A stretch of 64,000 bases of DNA from Tabrizicola caldifontis (GCF_004762095.1 NZ_SIJH01000005.1:124001-188000), one strand, 5' to 3'; shown: positions 25,849 through 37,116, numbered from the stretch's first letter. The notes: a model not told the origin generated them from the sequence alone. Numbers and translations: made by a program.

Positions 25849-26202
25849 ATGATCCGCTATATTCGCCTTGCCTTCCTTGGCCTGCTTGGCCTGTGCCTTC
25901 TGACCCTGGCGCTGGCAAATCGCGCGCCGATCGAGGTGCGGCTGCTGCCTGACGATCTGGCCGCGCTGACCGGCCTGACCTGGAGCATGAACCTGCCCCT
26001 GTTCCTGGTGATCTTTGCCAGCATCATCGCAGGTGTCCTGATCGGTTTCGTCTGGGAATGGTTCCGCGAACACGGGCATCGGGCGACGGCGGCGCAGAAG
26101 GCGCGCGAGGTGGCCCGGCTGGAACGGGAACTGGCGGTGCTGCGGGATTCCCGTTCGGTTCCGCCACAGGATGACGTTCTGGCGCTTCTGGACCGGCGTT
26201 GA
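25849..26202 (+). CDS. lapA: LapA domain (DUF1049) inner-membrane protein
   Basis: A 117-residue protein. Two membrane helices (residues 5-23 and about 48-68) flank a short periplasmic loop ([14 protein letters not shown]). A cytoplasmic coiled coil ([17 protein letters not shown]) follows. This is the LapA/YciS layout (lipopolysaccharide assembly protein A). LapA works with LapB to control LpxC by FtsH in E. coli; here lapB is not adjacent. The stop overlaps trpF as TGATG. Confidence 0.75.
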   Translation: MIRYIRLAFLGLLGLCLLTLALANRAPIEVRLLPDDLAALTGLTWSMNLPLFLVIFASIIAGVLIGFVWEWFREHGHRATAAQKAREVARLERELAVLRDSRSVPPQDDVLALLDRR

Positions 26203-26870
26203 TGCAACGGGTCCGCGTCAAGATCTGCGGGTTGCGCAGCGTGGCCGATGTCGCGGCCGTCGCGGCGGCAGGGGCGGCCTATGCCGGCTTCGTGTTCTTT
26301 CCCAAAAGCCCCCGGCACCTGACTCTGGAGGTTGCGCGCAGCCTTGCGCTTTCGGCGCCCGAAGGCCTGTGCAAGGTCGCGCTGACCGTCGATGCCGACG
26401 ATCCGACACTGGACATGATCGTGGAGGCCGTGCCGCTGGACATGCTGCAGCTTCATGGCCACGAGACGCCGGAGCGGGTGGCTGCGGTCAAGGCACGTTA
26501 CGGCCTGCCGGTAATGAAGGCGATTGGCGTCGCTGATGAGGGCGATCTGGCCTGTCTGATGGAGATGAGCCTTGCCGCCGACCAGCTGTTGATCGACGCG
26601 AAGCCACCGAGAGCGGCAGACCTGCCGGGTGGAAATGGCCTTGCCTTCGACTGGCGGCTTCTGGTCGGGCGCAAGTGGCTGAAACCCTGGATGCTTGCCG
26701 GCGGCTTGACGCCCGAGAATGTGGCGCAGGCCATCCGGTTGACGGGGGCGCGGCAGGTCGATGTCAGTTCGGGTGTCGAAAGCGTGCCGGGGGTGAAGGA
26801 TCCGGCAAAGATCGCAGCCTTCGTCCAGGCCGCACAGGGCGTCAAGGACGACGTCCCGATCCTGCGCTAG
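26202..26870 (+). CDS. trpF: phosphoribosylanthranilate isomerase
   Basis: A 222-residue TIM-barrel enzyme. RVKICGLR has the catalytic Cys; 'LIDAKPP' holds the catalytic Asp near 130; [13 protein letters not shown] and [14 protein letters not shown] are the phosphate-binding loops. It converts phosphoribosylanthranilate to CdRP. The ATG overlaps the lapA stop (TGATG). trpB follows 123 bases later on the same strand. Confidence 0.93.
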   Translation: MQRVRVKICGLRSVADVAAVAAAGAAYAGFVFFPKSPRHLTLEVARSLALSAPEGLCKVALTVDADDPTLDMIVEAVPLDMLQLHGHETPERVAAVKARYGLPVMKAIGVADEGDLACLMEMSLAADQLLIDAKPPRAADLPGGNGLAFDWRLLVGRKWLKPWMLAGGLTPENVAQAIRLTGARQVDVSSGVESVPGVKDPAKIAAFVQAAQGVKDDVPILR

Positions 26871-26993
26871 CGATTTCTTCAAGGAAAGCGCATCGGAGTC
26901 TTCTCAGGCTTCGGGACGGAGTTTTTGAAAACTCCGGCTTTCCCAGCCGCGGCATTGGCGCTACATCCGACGGGGAACAACGGGGGATGCGTC

Positions 26994-28226
<1,233 letters not shown>

Positions 28227-28244
28227 TCGCGCCCGCGCATCGTA

Positions 28245-28274
28245 TGCGGCCATAAACTGGGGTTTATGGCCGCA
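28245..28274. promoter_or_regulatory. 13-bp perfect inverted repeat between trpB and the poly-Asp operon
   Basis: TGCGGCCATAAAC (28245-28257), loop TGGG, GTTTATGGCCGCA (28262-28274). No T-run follows on either strand, so it is a poor intrinsic terminator. It lies 18 bases after trpB and 162 bases before the first poly-Asp gene. It may be a weak terminator or an operator for the operon downstream. Confidence 0.5.
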
Positions 28275-28435
28275 AACCATATGTCTATTTGCCCGCGCGT
28301 AAACCCGGAGACGATTTTCCTTCCCCCCGTTTCAGCGATTGTCCTGCCATGCGGCAAGGCGTGGTGCTGCCGCAGGTCCGATGGTCGCCATTCTGGCGTC
28401 GGATCGGCTGATGGAAACGGGAAAGGATGCGCAGG

Positions 28436-28858
<423 letters not shown>

Positions 28859-28881
28859 CGCACTCGTCTGAACCAGGCTGC

Positions 28882-28902
28882 GGCCCCGGCCTTGCCGGGG
28901 CC
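28882..28902 (+). terminator. hairpin between the two poly-Asp genes
   Basis: GGCCCCGGC (28882-28890), loop CTT, GCCGGGGCC (28894-28902). The 9-bp GC stem lacks a T-run. It may attenuate rather than stop transcription, giving more of the first protein than of the second and the regulator. Confidence 0.5.
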
Positions 28903-28943
28903 CTCATCATGTCACATATTCGCGCGGAACGCGGGAGACGCGG

Positions 28944-29300
28944 ATGAAACGCCGGGACATCCTTGCTTGCGGACTTGCAGCGCTGGCGCTGGCCGGTCCC
29001 GCTCAGGCGGAAAGTCTTGTCGAAAGTGTTGTCCGGCAGCTGCGCAAGCAGGGCTTTCGGTCCATTGTGCAGGAGCGCACCCTGCTTGGCCGGGTCAGGA
29101 TCACGGCAAAGCGCCGCGATGGCACGCGCGAGATCATCATCAATCCGCGTACCGGCGAGATCCTGCGCGATCTTTGGATTCCGCTGAAGGGCGGAAATCC
29201 GCAGATCGGGATCATCGACGACGATTCCGACAGACCGGACGGGCTTCGGGACGACGACGATGATGACGACGATGATGATGATGACGACGACGATGAATGA
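28944..29300 (+). CDS. second exported PepSY-like protein with poly-aspartate tail
   Basis: A 118-residue protein. A signal peptide (MKRRDILACGLAALALAGPAQA) is followed by a ~70-residue basic domain (VVRQLRKQGFRSIVQERTLL, RITAKRRDGTREIIINPRTG, then EILRDLW). The 'NPRTGEIL' turn parallels 'NATGDIL' of the upstream protein, so the two are probably paralogues. The tail is 15 Asp and a Glu. A basic body with an acidic tail could self-associate or be switched by cations. The stop overlaps the LuxR start as ATGA, so the two are translationally coupled. Confidence 0.7.
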   Translation: MKRRDILACGLAALALAGPAQAESLVESVVRQLRKQGFRSIVQERTLLGRVRITAKRRDGTREIIINPRTGEILRDLWIPLKGGNPQIGIIDDDSDRPDGLRDDDDDDDDDDDDDDDE

Positions 29301-29860
29301 CCGGCCATGCGGCCAACCCGGGATCTTCGGGTAGGGCCTTGCGACGCGCGGCACCGATCATTGCGATCTTTCTGGTCCAGGCGGTATGCGCCTTCTTTTT
29401 CGTTTCCGACATCCTGTCCTCGGTCCTGGGCTGGCGGACCACGCCGGTCAGCTGGGAGATGCGTGAACTGATCGAGATCGGCGCCTCGGTCGGGCTTGTG
29501 CTGGGGGTCGTGCTGGGCGGCCTGATGCTTCGACAAGCCCTCCGCGACCGGAGCAGGGCGGAAGAGCAGCTTCGCCGTGCCTCGGCGGCCTTCATGGACC
29601 TGCTGGAGGAACGCTTTGCGGAGTGGGGTCTGACGCCTTCCGAACGCGACGTGGCACTGTTTGCGATCAAGGGGCTGTCCACGGCCGAAATCGCAGCGCT
29701 AAGGTCCACCAGCGAGGGCACGGTGAAGGCGCAAACCAATGCGATCTACCGCAAGGCCGGGGTGACCGGGCGGCCGCAGCTTCTCAGCATCTTCATCGAC
29801 GACCTGATGCGCGACGACAACGGGATCCGTCCGGTCTCGGTGCCCGGAAACGTGGCCTAA
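29297..29860 (+). CDS. membrane-anchored LuxR-type HTH regulator
   Basis: A 187-residue protein. Two transmembrane helices (about residues 19-37 and 60-79) are joined by a ~20-residue periplasmic loop (GWRTTPVSWEMRELIE). A cytoplasmic helix with coiled-coil character (RDRSRAEEQLRRASAAFMDL) leads to a GerE/LuxR HTH at 112-168 (LTPSERDVALFAIKGLSTAE, EGTVKAQTNAIYRKAGVTGR). There is no receiver, PAS or autoinducer domain. It overlaps the second poly-Asp gene (ATGA), which points to a signalling unit in which the exported proteins influence the regulator. The 3' end overlaps the convergent DUF2237 gene by four bases. Confidence 0.8.
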   Translation: MTGHAANPGSSGRALRRAAPIIAIFLVQAVCAFFFVSDILSSVLGWRTTPVSWEMRELIEIGASVGLVLGVVLGGLMLRQALRDRSRAEEQLRRASAAFMDLLEERFAEWGLTPSERDVALFAIKGLSTAEIAALRSTSEGTVKAQTNAIYRKAGVTGRPQLLSIFIDDLMRDDNGIRPVSVPGNVA

Positions 29861-30222
29861 AGCGCGTTTTCCTGCAGGATCTCCAGCGGCACGATGGCAA
29901 GGGTAGCCTGATGTGTCGCCTCAAGCCGCACCTTCGGGGCCGCGCCCTCCTGATGCGCCTGAAGAAAGCGGCTGGCGCAAAGGCACCACTGATCGCCCGG
30001 CTTCAGCCCCTTGAACCCGTATTCCGGGCGTGGGGTGGAAAGGTCGTTGCCCAGATATTTCGACAGCGCCAGGAATTCGGCCGTCATCAGCGCACAGACC
30101 GTATGCAGGCCACGGTCCATCGGCCCGGTGTTGCAGCAGCCATCGCGGAAGAAGCCGGTTACGGGATCGGTCGAACAGGGCTGGAGCGGCCCCCCAAGCA
30201 CGTTGAGCGAAGGCAGTTTCAT
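29857..30222 (-). CDS. DUF2237 family protein
   Basis: A 121-residue protein. DPVTGFFRDGCCNTGPMDRG, then HTVCALMTAEFLALSKYLGNDL and 'LKPGDQWCLCASRFLQA', is the DUF2237 (COG3651) signature with its conserved cysteines. It begins MKLPSLNVLGGPLQPCS at 30222. The family is small, soluble and uncharacterised; the conserved Cys residues suggest metal or redox chemistry. Convergent with the LuxR gene. Confidence 0.85.
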   Translation of the reverse strand: MKLPSLNVLGGPLQPCSTDPVTGFFRDGCCNTGPMDRGLHTVCALMTAEFLALSKYLGNDLSTPRPEYGFKGLKPGDQWCLCASRFLQAHQEGAAPKVRLEATHQATLAIVPLEILQENAL

Positions 30223-30519
30223 GGCGATTCCCCTGATTGCCGAAAGGGTAGCACCACGGGGAAAACTGTCCATGCGCCTTTCCGGCTATGCCACGTCCCG
30301 GCGGGGTACCCGGGCGGACCCCAAGGCCTGTCTCTTGCCGCAGCAGGCCGGGCTGGACCGTGGCGGGGCCTTTGTCTATAAGGCCGCGCATGCAGAGAGG
30401 CTTGGTCGTGTCAGCGCGAATTACCGGCCCGGCGGGCTGAGCATCCAGCCGCCGGGTTTGTCGTTCAGCCGCTGGTCCGTTGCGGACCGTCCTGCCCTGA
30501 TCCGAGGTTCGATCCCCCC

Positions 30520-33450
30520 ATGTGCGCCGATACCGTTCTGCCCGACTACCGCGAAACCGTCTTCCTGCCCCAGACCGACTTTCCGATGCGGGCCGGGCTT
30601 CCCCAGCGCGAGCCCGACTGGCTGGCCCGGTGGGAGCGGATCGGGGTCTATGACCGGCTGCGGGAACGGGCCGCGGGGCGGGCGCCGTTCGTCCTGCACG
30701 ATGGCCCGCCTTACGCCAACGGCCACCTTCACATCGGGCACGCGCTGAACAAGGTGCTGAAGGACATGGTGGTGCGCAGCCAGCAGATGATGGGCCGCGA
30801 CGCGCGCTATGTGCCGGGCTGGGACTGCCACGGCCTGCCGATCGAATGGAAGATAGAGGAGCAATACCGGGCGAAGGGGCTGAACAAGGACGACGTGGAC
30901 ACCGTCGCCTTCCGCCAGGAATGCCGCCGCTTTGCCGAGGGCTGGATCGACATCCAGCGCGAGGAGTTCAAGCGGCTGGGCGTCACCGGCAAGTGGGACA
31001 AGCCCTATCTGACCATGGACTACCATGCCGAGGCGGTGATCGCCGACGAGTTCATGAAGTTCCTGATGAACGGCACGCTCTACCAGGGGTCGAAGCCGGT
31101 GATGTGGTCGCCGGTGGAAAAGACCGCGCTGGCCGAGGCGGAGGTAGAGTATCACGACCATACCTCGCATCAGGTCTGGGTGCGGTTCCCGGTGACGGCG
31201 GCGCATACGCTGAATGGGCTGGATGGCTGCGTGCAGGCCGATTTCTTGCAGGCCTCGGTGGTGATCTGGACCACGACGCCCTGGACCATCCCGCAGAACC
31301 GCGCCGTCGCCTTCAACCCCGAGATCGCCTATGGCCTGTATCAGGTGACCGAGGTGGCCGAGGGCTCCGCGGCCCGTGTGGGCGAGACGGTTCTGCTGGC
31401 CGACAAGCTGGCCGAAGGGGTGCTGGCCGGGGCGAAGGTCACGGGCCATGCGCGGCTGCGCGGGGTGGCGGCGGCGGAACTGCAGGCGCTGGTCCTTGCC
31501 CACCCCTTCCGCGGCGTCGAGGGCGGCAAGGGCGAGTGGGACTATGACGTGCCCATGCTGCCGGGCGAGCATGTGACCGACGACGCGGGCACGGGCTTTG
31601 TCCATACCGCGCCCAGCCATGGCGACGACGACTATCAGCTGGGCGTGAAGTTCGGCCTGCCGATGACCTACAACGTCGAGGCAAACGGGTCCTATCGCGC
31701 CGACCTGCCGCTGTTCGGCGGGCAGCACATCATCACCCCGGACGGCAAGGAAGGACCGGCGAACGTCAGCGTCATCAAGCAGCTGGCCTACACGGGCGCG
31801 CTGTTTGCCAAGGGCAAGTTCAAGCACCAGTATCCGCACAGCTGGCGGTCCAAGGCCCCGGTGATCTACCGCAACACGCCGCAGTGGTTCGTCGCCATCG
31901 ACAAGGTGCTGGACGACGGCATGTCCACCTATGGCGACACGATCCGCAAGCGGGCGCTGAACTCGATCAATCAGTTGGTGGAATGGACCCCCGCCACGGG
32001 GCGCAACCGGCTGCATTCGATGATCGAGGCCCGGCCCGACTGGGTGCTGAGCCGCCAGCGCGCCTGGGGCGTGCCGCTGACCTGTTTCGTGAAGAAGGGG
32101 GCGCGGCCGGATGCGCCGGACTTCCTGCTGAAGAATGCCGAAGTGAACGCCCGTATCCGCGCCGCCTTCGAGGCGGAGGGCGCCGATGTGTGGTATGTGC
32201 AAGGTTTCAAGGAAAAGGTGCTGTCCGGCATCGTCGATCCGTCGGATTATGAACAGGTCTATGACGTGCTGGACGTCTGGTTCGACTCCGGCTCCACCCA
32301 TGCCTTCGTCCTGCGCGACCGCGAGGACGGCAGCCCGGACGGGATCGCCGACCTTTACCTCGAAGGCACCGACCAGCATCGTGGCTGGTTCCATTCCTCA
32401 ATGCTGCAGGCCTGCGGCACCAAGGGCCGCGCCCCCTATCGCGGGGTTCTGACCCATGGCTTCACGCTCGACGAGAAGGGCATGAAGATGTCCAAGTCGC
32501 TGGGCAACACCGTCGCCCCGCAGGAGGTGATCCAGGACTACGGCGCCGACATCCTGCGGCTTTGGGTGGCCCAGTCCGACTACACCGTGGACCTGCGCAT
32601 CGGGAAGGAGATCCTGAAGGGCGTGGCCGACAGCTACCGGCGGCTGCGCAACACCATGCGCTACATGCTGGGCGCGCTGTCGGGCTTCACCGAGGCCGAG
32701 CGCGTCGAGCCCGCCGAGATGCCGGAACTGGAGCGCTGGGTGCTGCATCGCCTCGCCGAACTCGATGCCGAGGTGCGCAAGGGCTATGCCGCCTACGACT
32801 TCCAGGGCGTGTTCCAGAAGCTGTTCACCTTCTGCACCACGGACCTGTCGTCGATCTACTTCGACATCCGCAAGGACGCGCTCTACTGCGACGCGCCCGG
32901 CTCGTTGCGCCGCCGCGCCTGCCGGACGGTGATGGATCACCTCTTCCACCGCCTGACCACCTGGCTCGCGCCGATCCTGGTCTTCACCATGGAGGAGGTC
33001 TGGCTGGAACGCTTCCCCGGCGAGGACAGCTCGGTCCACCTGGTCGATTTCCCCGAGACCCCGGCAAGCTGGCGCGATCCGGCGCTGGCCGAGAAATGGG
33101 ACACGATCCGCGACGCGCGGCGCGTGGTGACCGGGGCGCTCGAAGTGCAGCGGACCGCGAAGGTGATCGGCGCCAGCCTCGAGGCCGCGCCCGAGGTCTT
33201 CGTCTCGCCCGCCATGGCCGCAATCCTCGGCAGCGTCGATTTCGCCGAGATCTGCATCACCTCGGACCTGACCCTGCGCACGGGCGAGCCGCCGGAAGGC
33301 GCCTTCCGGCTGGCCGATATGCCGGGGGTGGCGGTCCAGTTCCACCCCGCGACCGGGCAGAAATGCGAACGCTGCTGGAAGGTGCTGCCGGATGTGGGCA
33401 CGCACAGGCACCCCGGCACCTGCCAGCGCTGCAACGACGCGCTGGGCTGA
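30520..33450 (+). CDS. ileS: isoleucyl-tRNA synthetase
   Basis: A 976-residue class I synthetase. HIGH at 71-74 (GHLHIGHALNK) and KMSKS at 656-660 (MKMSKSLGNT) form the ATP site. 'WTTTPWTIPQN' marks the editing (CP1) domain. The C-terminal zinc knuckle is CERCWKVLPDV...CQRCNDALG. It charges tRNA-Ile and edits Val-tRNA-Ile. Full length. The start ATG at 30520 gives MCADTVLPDYRETVFLPQTD. Confidence 0.97.
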   Translation: MCADTVLPDYRETVFLPQTDFPMRAGLPQREPDWLARWERIGVYDRLRERAAGRAPFVLHDGPPYANGHLHIGHALNKVLKDMVVRSQQMMGRDARYVPGWDCHGLPIEWKIEEQYRAKGLNKDDVDTVAFRQECRRFAEGWIDIQREEFKRLGVTGKWDKPYLTMDYHAEAVIADEFMKFLMNGTLYQGSKPVMWSPVEKTALAEAEVEYHDHTSHQVWVRFPVTAAHTLNGLDGCVQADFLQASVVIWTTTPWTIPQNRAVAFNPEIAYGLYQVTEVAEGSAARVGETVLLADKLAEGVLAGAKVTGHARLRGVAAAELQALVLAHPFRGVEGGKGEWDYDVPMLPGEHVTDDAGTGFVHTAPSHGDDDYQLGVKFGLPMTYNVEANGSYRADLPLFGGQHIITPDGKEGPANVSVIKQLAYTGALFAKGKFKHQYPHSWRSKAPVIYRNTPQWFVAIDKVLDDGMSTYGDTIRKRALNSINQLVEWTPATGRNRLHSMIEARPDWVLSRQRAWGVPLTCFVKKGARPDAPDFLLKNAEVNARIRAAFEAEGADVWYVQGFKEKVLSGIVDPSDYEQVYDVLDVWFDSGSTHAFVLRDREDGSPDGIADLYLEGTDQHRGWFHSSMLQACGTKGRAPYRGVLTHGFTLDEKGMKMSKSLGNTVAPQEVIQDYGADILRLWVAQSDYTVDLRIGKEILKGVADSYRRLRNTMRYMLGALSGFTEAERVEPAEMPELERWVLHRLAELDAEVRKGYAAYDFQGVFQKLFTFCTTDLSSIYFDIRKDALYCDAPGSLRRRACRTVMDHLFHRLTTWLAPILVFTMEEVWLERFPGEDSSVHLVDFPETPASWRDPALAEKWDTIRDARRVVTGALEVQRTAKVIGASLEAAPEVFVSPAMAAILGSVDFAEICITSDLTLRTGEPPEGAFRLADMPGVAVQFHPATGQKCERCWKVLPDVGTHRHPGTCQRCNDALG

Positions 33451-33454
33451 GCCC

Positions 33455-33472
33455 GTGGGCAGGATTGCCCAC
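33455..33472. repeat. short palindrome at the ileS-ogt junction
   Basis: GTGGGCA-GGAT-TGCCCAC (7-bp arms) followed by CCTACGCGG. It is a pattern common as a dispersed repeat in proteobacteria. Its first three bases are the proposed GTG start of the next gene. Confidence 0.45.
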
Positions 33473-33916
33473 CCTACGCGGATCACCGTCCCGACGCCTT
33501 TCGGGCCGGTCACTCTGGTCGAGGGCGGCGGGCGCCTCGTGGGCGTCGACTGGCGCGACGACCCCGGCGAGCCCACGCCGCTTCTGCAAGAGGCGGCGCG
33601 GCAGGTGTGCGCCTATTTCGACCGGCGCCTCACGCGGTTCGATCTGGCCCTCGACTGGGGCGAGGGGCTGAACGGCGACGTGCGCCGGGCGATGGCCGGG
33701 ATACCGATGGGCGAGACCCGGACCTACGGCCAGATCGCCAAGGCGCTGGGCGCCCCGGCGCAGGCCGTAGGCCAGGCCTGCGGCGCGAACCCGCTGCCGA
33801 TCCTCATCCCCTGTCACCGGGTCACCGGCACCGACTGGTTCGGCGGCTTCTCCGCCCCGGGCGGGGTCGAGACCAAGGCCGCATTGCTGCGCCATGAGGG
33901 GGCGCTGCTCCTGTGA
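33455..33916 (+). CDS. ogt: methylated-DNA-[protein]-cysteine S-methyltransferase
   Basis: A 153-residue protein. An N-terminal domain (ITVPTPFGPVTLVEGGGRLV) leads to the C-terminal alkyltransferase domain with IPMGETRTYGQIAKALG and ANPLPILIPCHRVTG; the Cys of PCHRV accepts the methyl or alkyl group from O6-guanine. GTG 33455, four bases after the ileS stop, is the only start that keeps the whole N-terminal domain; it lies inside a palindrome, so the first residues may be repeat-derived. The stop overlaps the DUF3253 start (GTGA). Confidence 0.85.
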   Translation: MGRIAHPTRITVPTPFGPVTLVEGGGRLVGVDWRDDPGEPTPLLQEAARQVCAYFDRRLTRFDLALDWGEGLNGDVRRAMAGIPMGETRTYGQIAKALGAPAQAVGQACGANPLPILIPCHRVTGTDWFGGFSAPGGVETKAALLRHEGALLL

Positions 33917-34140
33917 CCGAGCGCATCCGCGCCGTGATCCTCGATCTGGCCCTGGCCCGGGGGCGGGACCGGTCGCTTTGCCCTTCCGAAGTGGCAAGGG
34001 CGCTGGCGGTGGACTGGCGGCCCCTGATGCCAGAGGTGCGGGCCGTGGCCGCCACCATGCCCGAGATCATGGCGATCCAGGGCGGGGCCGAGGTCGATCC
34101 GGTTGCGGCGAAGGGGCCGATCCGGCTGCGGCTGCGGTGA
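33913..34140 (+). CDS. DUF3253 family protein
   Basis: A 75-residue protein. MTERIRAVILDLALARGRDR, then LCPSEVARALAVDWRPLMPE and 'IQGGAEVDP' with 'AKGPIRLRLR' at the end, is the DUF3253 pattern. It is likely a small winged-helix-like fold. GTG start at 33913 overlaps the ogt TGA by four bases. Often found beside DNA-repair or acyltransferase genes; function unknown. Confidence 0.8.
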   Translation: MTERIRAVILDLALARGRDRSLCPSEVARALAVDWRPLMPEVRAVAATMPEIMAIQGGAEVDPVAAKGPIRLRLR

Positions 34141-34151
34141 CTTCGACCGGT

Positions 34152-34191
34152 GCCCCCCACCCCCATCCCCTTCCCGCAAGGGGGAGGGGAG
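34152..34191. repeat. intergenic C-rich/G-rich palindrome
   Basis: A C-rich arm (CCCCCATCCCCTTCCCG) followed by a G-rich arm (AAGGGGGAGGGGAGAT), forming a stem of about 10 bp. It is related to the element at 12058 inside the amidase gene. Confidence 0.5.
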
Positions 34192-34306
34192 ATGCCCTTG
34201 CCGGTCGCGTGGTCTACAGAAACCCTGTGTCTGGACTTATCGCCCGGCTTGCCGCGCCGCACGCAAAGGCCTAGCCAGTCGGTAACGGTTTCATGACAGG
34301 TGCGCT

Positions 34307-35143
34307 TTGACCCTAGGCGTCTTTCTGGCCGTCCTTGGCGCAGCTTTCCTGCATGCGCTGTGGAACGCGCTGATCAAGCTCGGCACCTCGAAGGTCGGGG
34401 GGATGGTGATCCTGTCGATCGTCGAAGTTCCCATTGGCCTTGCGGTGGTGCTGTTTACCCCTGCAATCGACCCGGCGGCGATCCCCTGGGTGATCGCGGC
34501 GGGCTGCACGCATTTCGCCTACAAGTTCTTCCTGACCTATGCCTATGACCGGGGCGATCTTTCCCGGGTTTATCCGATCGCCCGCGGCGCCGCGCCGATG
34601 GTGGTGGCGCTGATCGGCGCGCTGTTTCTGGCCGATGCCGTCACAGCGCGGGAATACCTTGCCATTGCCGTGCTGGCGGCGGGTATCCTGCTGATGGCGC
34701 GGGGGGTCTTCACCAGCGGCGAGGACCGCAAGCTTCTGCCCTTCGCGCTTGGCTCGGCGCTGGCTACTGCGACCTATACGCTGATCGACGGGATGGGGGC
34801 GCGGGTCTCGGGGTCGGCCGCGGCCTATGTCGCATGGGTCTTCGTCGCGGACGGAACCTTCTTTACCCTTGGCATGCTCGCCTTGCGTGGCTGGGACGTG
34901 ATCCCGCGGAACTGGCAGGCCTGGCGCATGGGGGCGGTTGCCTCGGCCGCAAGCTATGGGGCCTATGCGGTGTCGATCTGGGCGATGACCCTGGCCCCGA
35001 TTGCCGTGGTGGCGGCCCTGCGCGAGACCTCGATCCTCTTTGCCGTGCTGATCGGCTGGCTGGCCTTCGGTGAAAGGATGAACGGCGAGAAGGCGCTGGC
35101 TGCGGTCGTGATTGTTGCCGGCGTGATGCTGATGCGCCTTTAG
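34307..35143 (+). CDS. EamA/DMT family transporter
   Basis: A 278-residue protein with about ten transmembrane helices in two EamA halves. The first starts AVLGAAFLHALWNALIKLG. The first-half end (YDRGDLSRVYPIARGAAPMV) is mirrored by AMTLAPIAVVAALRETSILF in the second half. Substrate unknown; family members export amino acids or metabolites. TTG 34307 follows AGGTG and is the only start giving a full first helix; it is an uncommon start codon. Confidence 0.8.
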   Translation: MTLGVFLAVLGAAFLHALWNALIKLGTSKVGGMVILSIVEVPIGLAVVLFTPAIDPAAIPWVIAAGCTHFAYKFFLTYAYDRGDLSRVYPIARGAAPMVVALIGALFLADAVTAREYLAIAVLAAGILLMARGVFTSGEDRKLLPFALGSALATATYTLIDGMGARVSGSAAAYVAWVFVADGTFFTLGMLALRGWDVIPRNWQAWRMGAVASAASYGAYAVSIWAMTLAPIAVVAALRETSILFAVLIGWLAFGERMNGEKALAAVVIVAGVMLMRL

Positions 35144-35242
35144 CCGGGATGGCGCGGGGACACGTGGTCCCTGGCCCTGCACCCGCTGGCCCTTTCCCCC
35201 GGCTTGGGATAATCAGGCGCCGGACTCAAGGAAGGCGCAGAC

Positions 35243-36961
35243 ATGGCACGGATCCTCATCACCTCGGCCATTCCCTACATCAACGGGATCAAGCATCTGG
35301 GCAACCTGGTAGGCAGCCAGCTGCCCGCGGACCTCTTCGCGCGCTTCAACCGCGCCATGGGGCACGAGGTCATGTTCATCTGCGCCACCGACGAACACGG
35401 CACGCCGGCCGAACTGGCTGCCGCCAAGGCGGGCAAGCCGGTCGAGCAATACTGCGCCGAGATGCACGAGGTGCAGAAGAAGCTGGCCGAAGGCTTCCGT
35501 CTCTCCTTCGATCATTTCGGCCGGTCGTCCAGCCAGCGCAACCACCGGCTCACCCAGCATTTCGCGGGCAAGCTGGCCGAGAACGGCTTCATCGAGGAAG
35601 TGGTGGAGAAGCAGATATTTTCCATCGACGACAACCGCTTCCTGCCCGACCGCTACATCACCGGCACCTGTCCGAACTGCGGCTATCAGGCCGCGCGCGG
35701 CGACCAGTGCGAGAACTGCACCAAGCAGCTCGACCCGACCGACCTGATCAACCCGCGCTCGTCGATCTCCGGCTCGACGAACCTCGAGGTGCGCGAGACC
35801 AAGCACCTCTACCTGAAACAGCGCGCGCTGAAGGACAAGCTGGAAGCCTGGATCGATTCGAAGACCGACTGGCCGATCCTGACCACCTCGATCGCGAAGA
35901 AATGGCTGAACGACGGAGACGGGTTGCAGGACCGCGGCATCACCCGCGATCTCTACTGGGGCATCCCGGTGAAGAAGGGCGACCAGCCCTGGCCGGGGAT
36001 GGAAGGCAAGGTCTTCTACGTCTGGTTCGACGCCCCTATCGAATACATTGCCGCGACCGCCGAATGGGCCGATGCGCACGGGCTTGGGGACGCGGCCTGG
36101 GAACGCTGGTGGCGCACCGACAAGGGCGCCCACGACGTGACCTATTACCAGTTCATGGGCAAGGACAACGTGCCCTTCCACACCCTCAGTTTCCCCGCCA
36201 CGATCCTGGGGTCGGGCGAGCCGTGGAAGCTTGTCGATTACCTCAAATCCTTCAACTATCTGAACTATGACGGCGGCCAGTTCTCGACCAGCCAGGGCCG
36301 CGGCGTGTTCATGGACCAAGCGTTGTCCATCCTGCCTTCCGACTACTGGCGCTGGTGGCTGCTGTCGCACGCCCCCGAAAGCGCGGACAGCGAATTCACC
36401 TGGGAAAACTTCCAGGCCTCGGTCAACAAGGATCTGGCCGATGTTCTGGGCAACCTTGTGTCCCGTGTAACCAAGTTCGCGGTGGCGAAGTTCGGTAATG
36501 AAATCCCTGCTGCGGGCGACTTTGGCCCGCTGGAAACTGCACTGATCGCCGATCTTGGCGCGCGGATCGCGGACTATACCCGACACATGGAACAGATGGA
36601 GGTCCGCAAGGCTGCGGCCGAGTTGCGCGCGATCTGGGTGATCGGTAACGAATATCTGCAATCGGCCGCGCCCTGGTCGGTGGTCAAGACCGATCCCGAG
36701 AAGGCCCAGGCCATCGTGCGCCTGAGCCTCAACCTGATTCGCGTCTATGCCATCCTGTCGGCCCCGTTCATTCCCGACGCTGCCGACGCGATGATGCGGG
36801 CCATGGGTTCAGATGACTGGACCTGGCCTGCCGATGTCTCGACCGCGATCCGTGCCTTGCCGCCCAGCCACGGCTTCACGGTGCCGGACAACCTGTTCCG
36901 CAAGATCACCGACGAAGAGCGTGCCGACTGGCAGGTCCGTTTCTCGGGCGTCCGCTCCTGA
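35243..36961 (+). CDS. metG: methionyl-tRNA synthetase
   Basis: A 572-residue class I synthetase. The HIGH-like motif is GIKHLGNL near residue 16. The zinc knuckle is [17 protein letters not shown] (near 143). The anticodon-stem domain starts about residue 400. The KMSKS position reads [13 protein letters not shown] (347 onward) rather than KMSKS, a variant of the archaeal/alphaproteobacterial MetRS form. No C-terminal dimerisation domain. It charges initiator and elongator tRNA-Met. ATG 35243 is preceded by AAGGA. Confidence 0.95.
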   Translation: MARILITSAIPYINGIKHLGNLVGSQLPADLFARFNRAMGHEVMFICATDEHGTPAELAAAKAGKPVEQYCAEMHEVQKKLAEGFRLSFDHFGRSSSQRNHRLTQHFAGKLAENGFIEEVVEKQIFSIDDNRFLPDRYITGTCPNCGYQAARGDQCENCTKQLDPTDLINPRSSISGSTNLEVRETKHLYLKQRALKDKLEAWIDSKTDWPILTTSIAKKWLNDGDGLQDRGITRDLYWGIPVKKGDQPWPGMEGKVFYVWFDAPIEYIAATAEWADAHGLGDAAWERWWRTDKGAHDVTYYQFMGKDNVPFHTLSFPATILGSGEPWKLVDYLKSFNYLNYDGGQFSTSQGRGVFMDQALSILPSDYWRWWLLSHAPESADSEFTWENFQASVNKDLADVLGNLVSRVTKFAVAKFGNEIPAAGDFGPLETALIADLGARIADYTRHMEQMEVRKAAAELRAIWVIGNEYLQSAAPWSVVKTDPEKAQAIVRLSLNLIRVYAILSAPFIPDAADAMMRAMGSDDWTWPADVSTAIRALPPSHGFTVPDNLFRKITDEERADWQVRFSGVRS

Positions 36962-37116
36962 TGGCTGGGGCGGTGCAATCCCGCCCCGTGCCGCATCAGA
37001 CATGCATGACCGCGAATTTCAGGTGATCGGTGCCAGGCGCTGAGGCAGGCTTGCCCTGCGGCAACCGGGGCACCCATTCCTTGCCTTGGCCCTCTGCATT
37101 TTATCTGGCGACCGCC

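Noticed and set aside
30421-32394. Very long reading frame antisense to ileS
   Set aside because: High-GC genes give long antisense frames; the ileS frame has all catalytic motifs and the antisense product has no recognisable domain.
36967-36987. Terminator after metG
   Set aside because: GGGGCGG/CCGCCCC can pair but there is no T-run, so it is too weak to list as a terminator.
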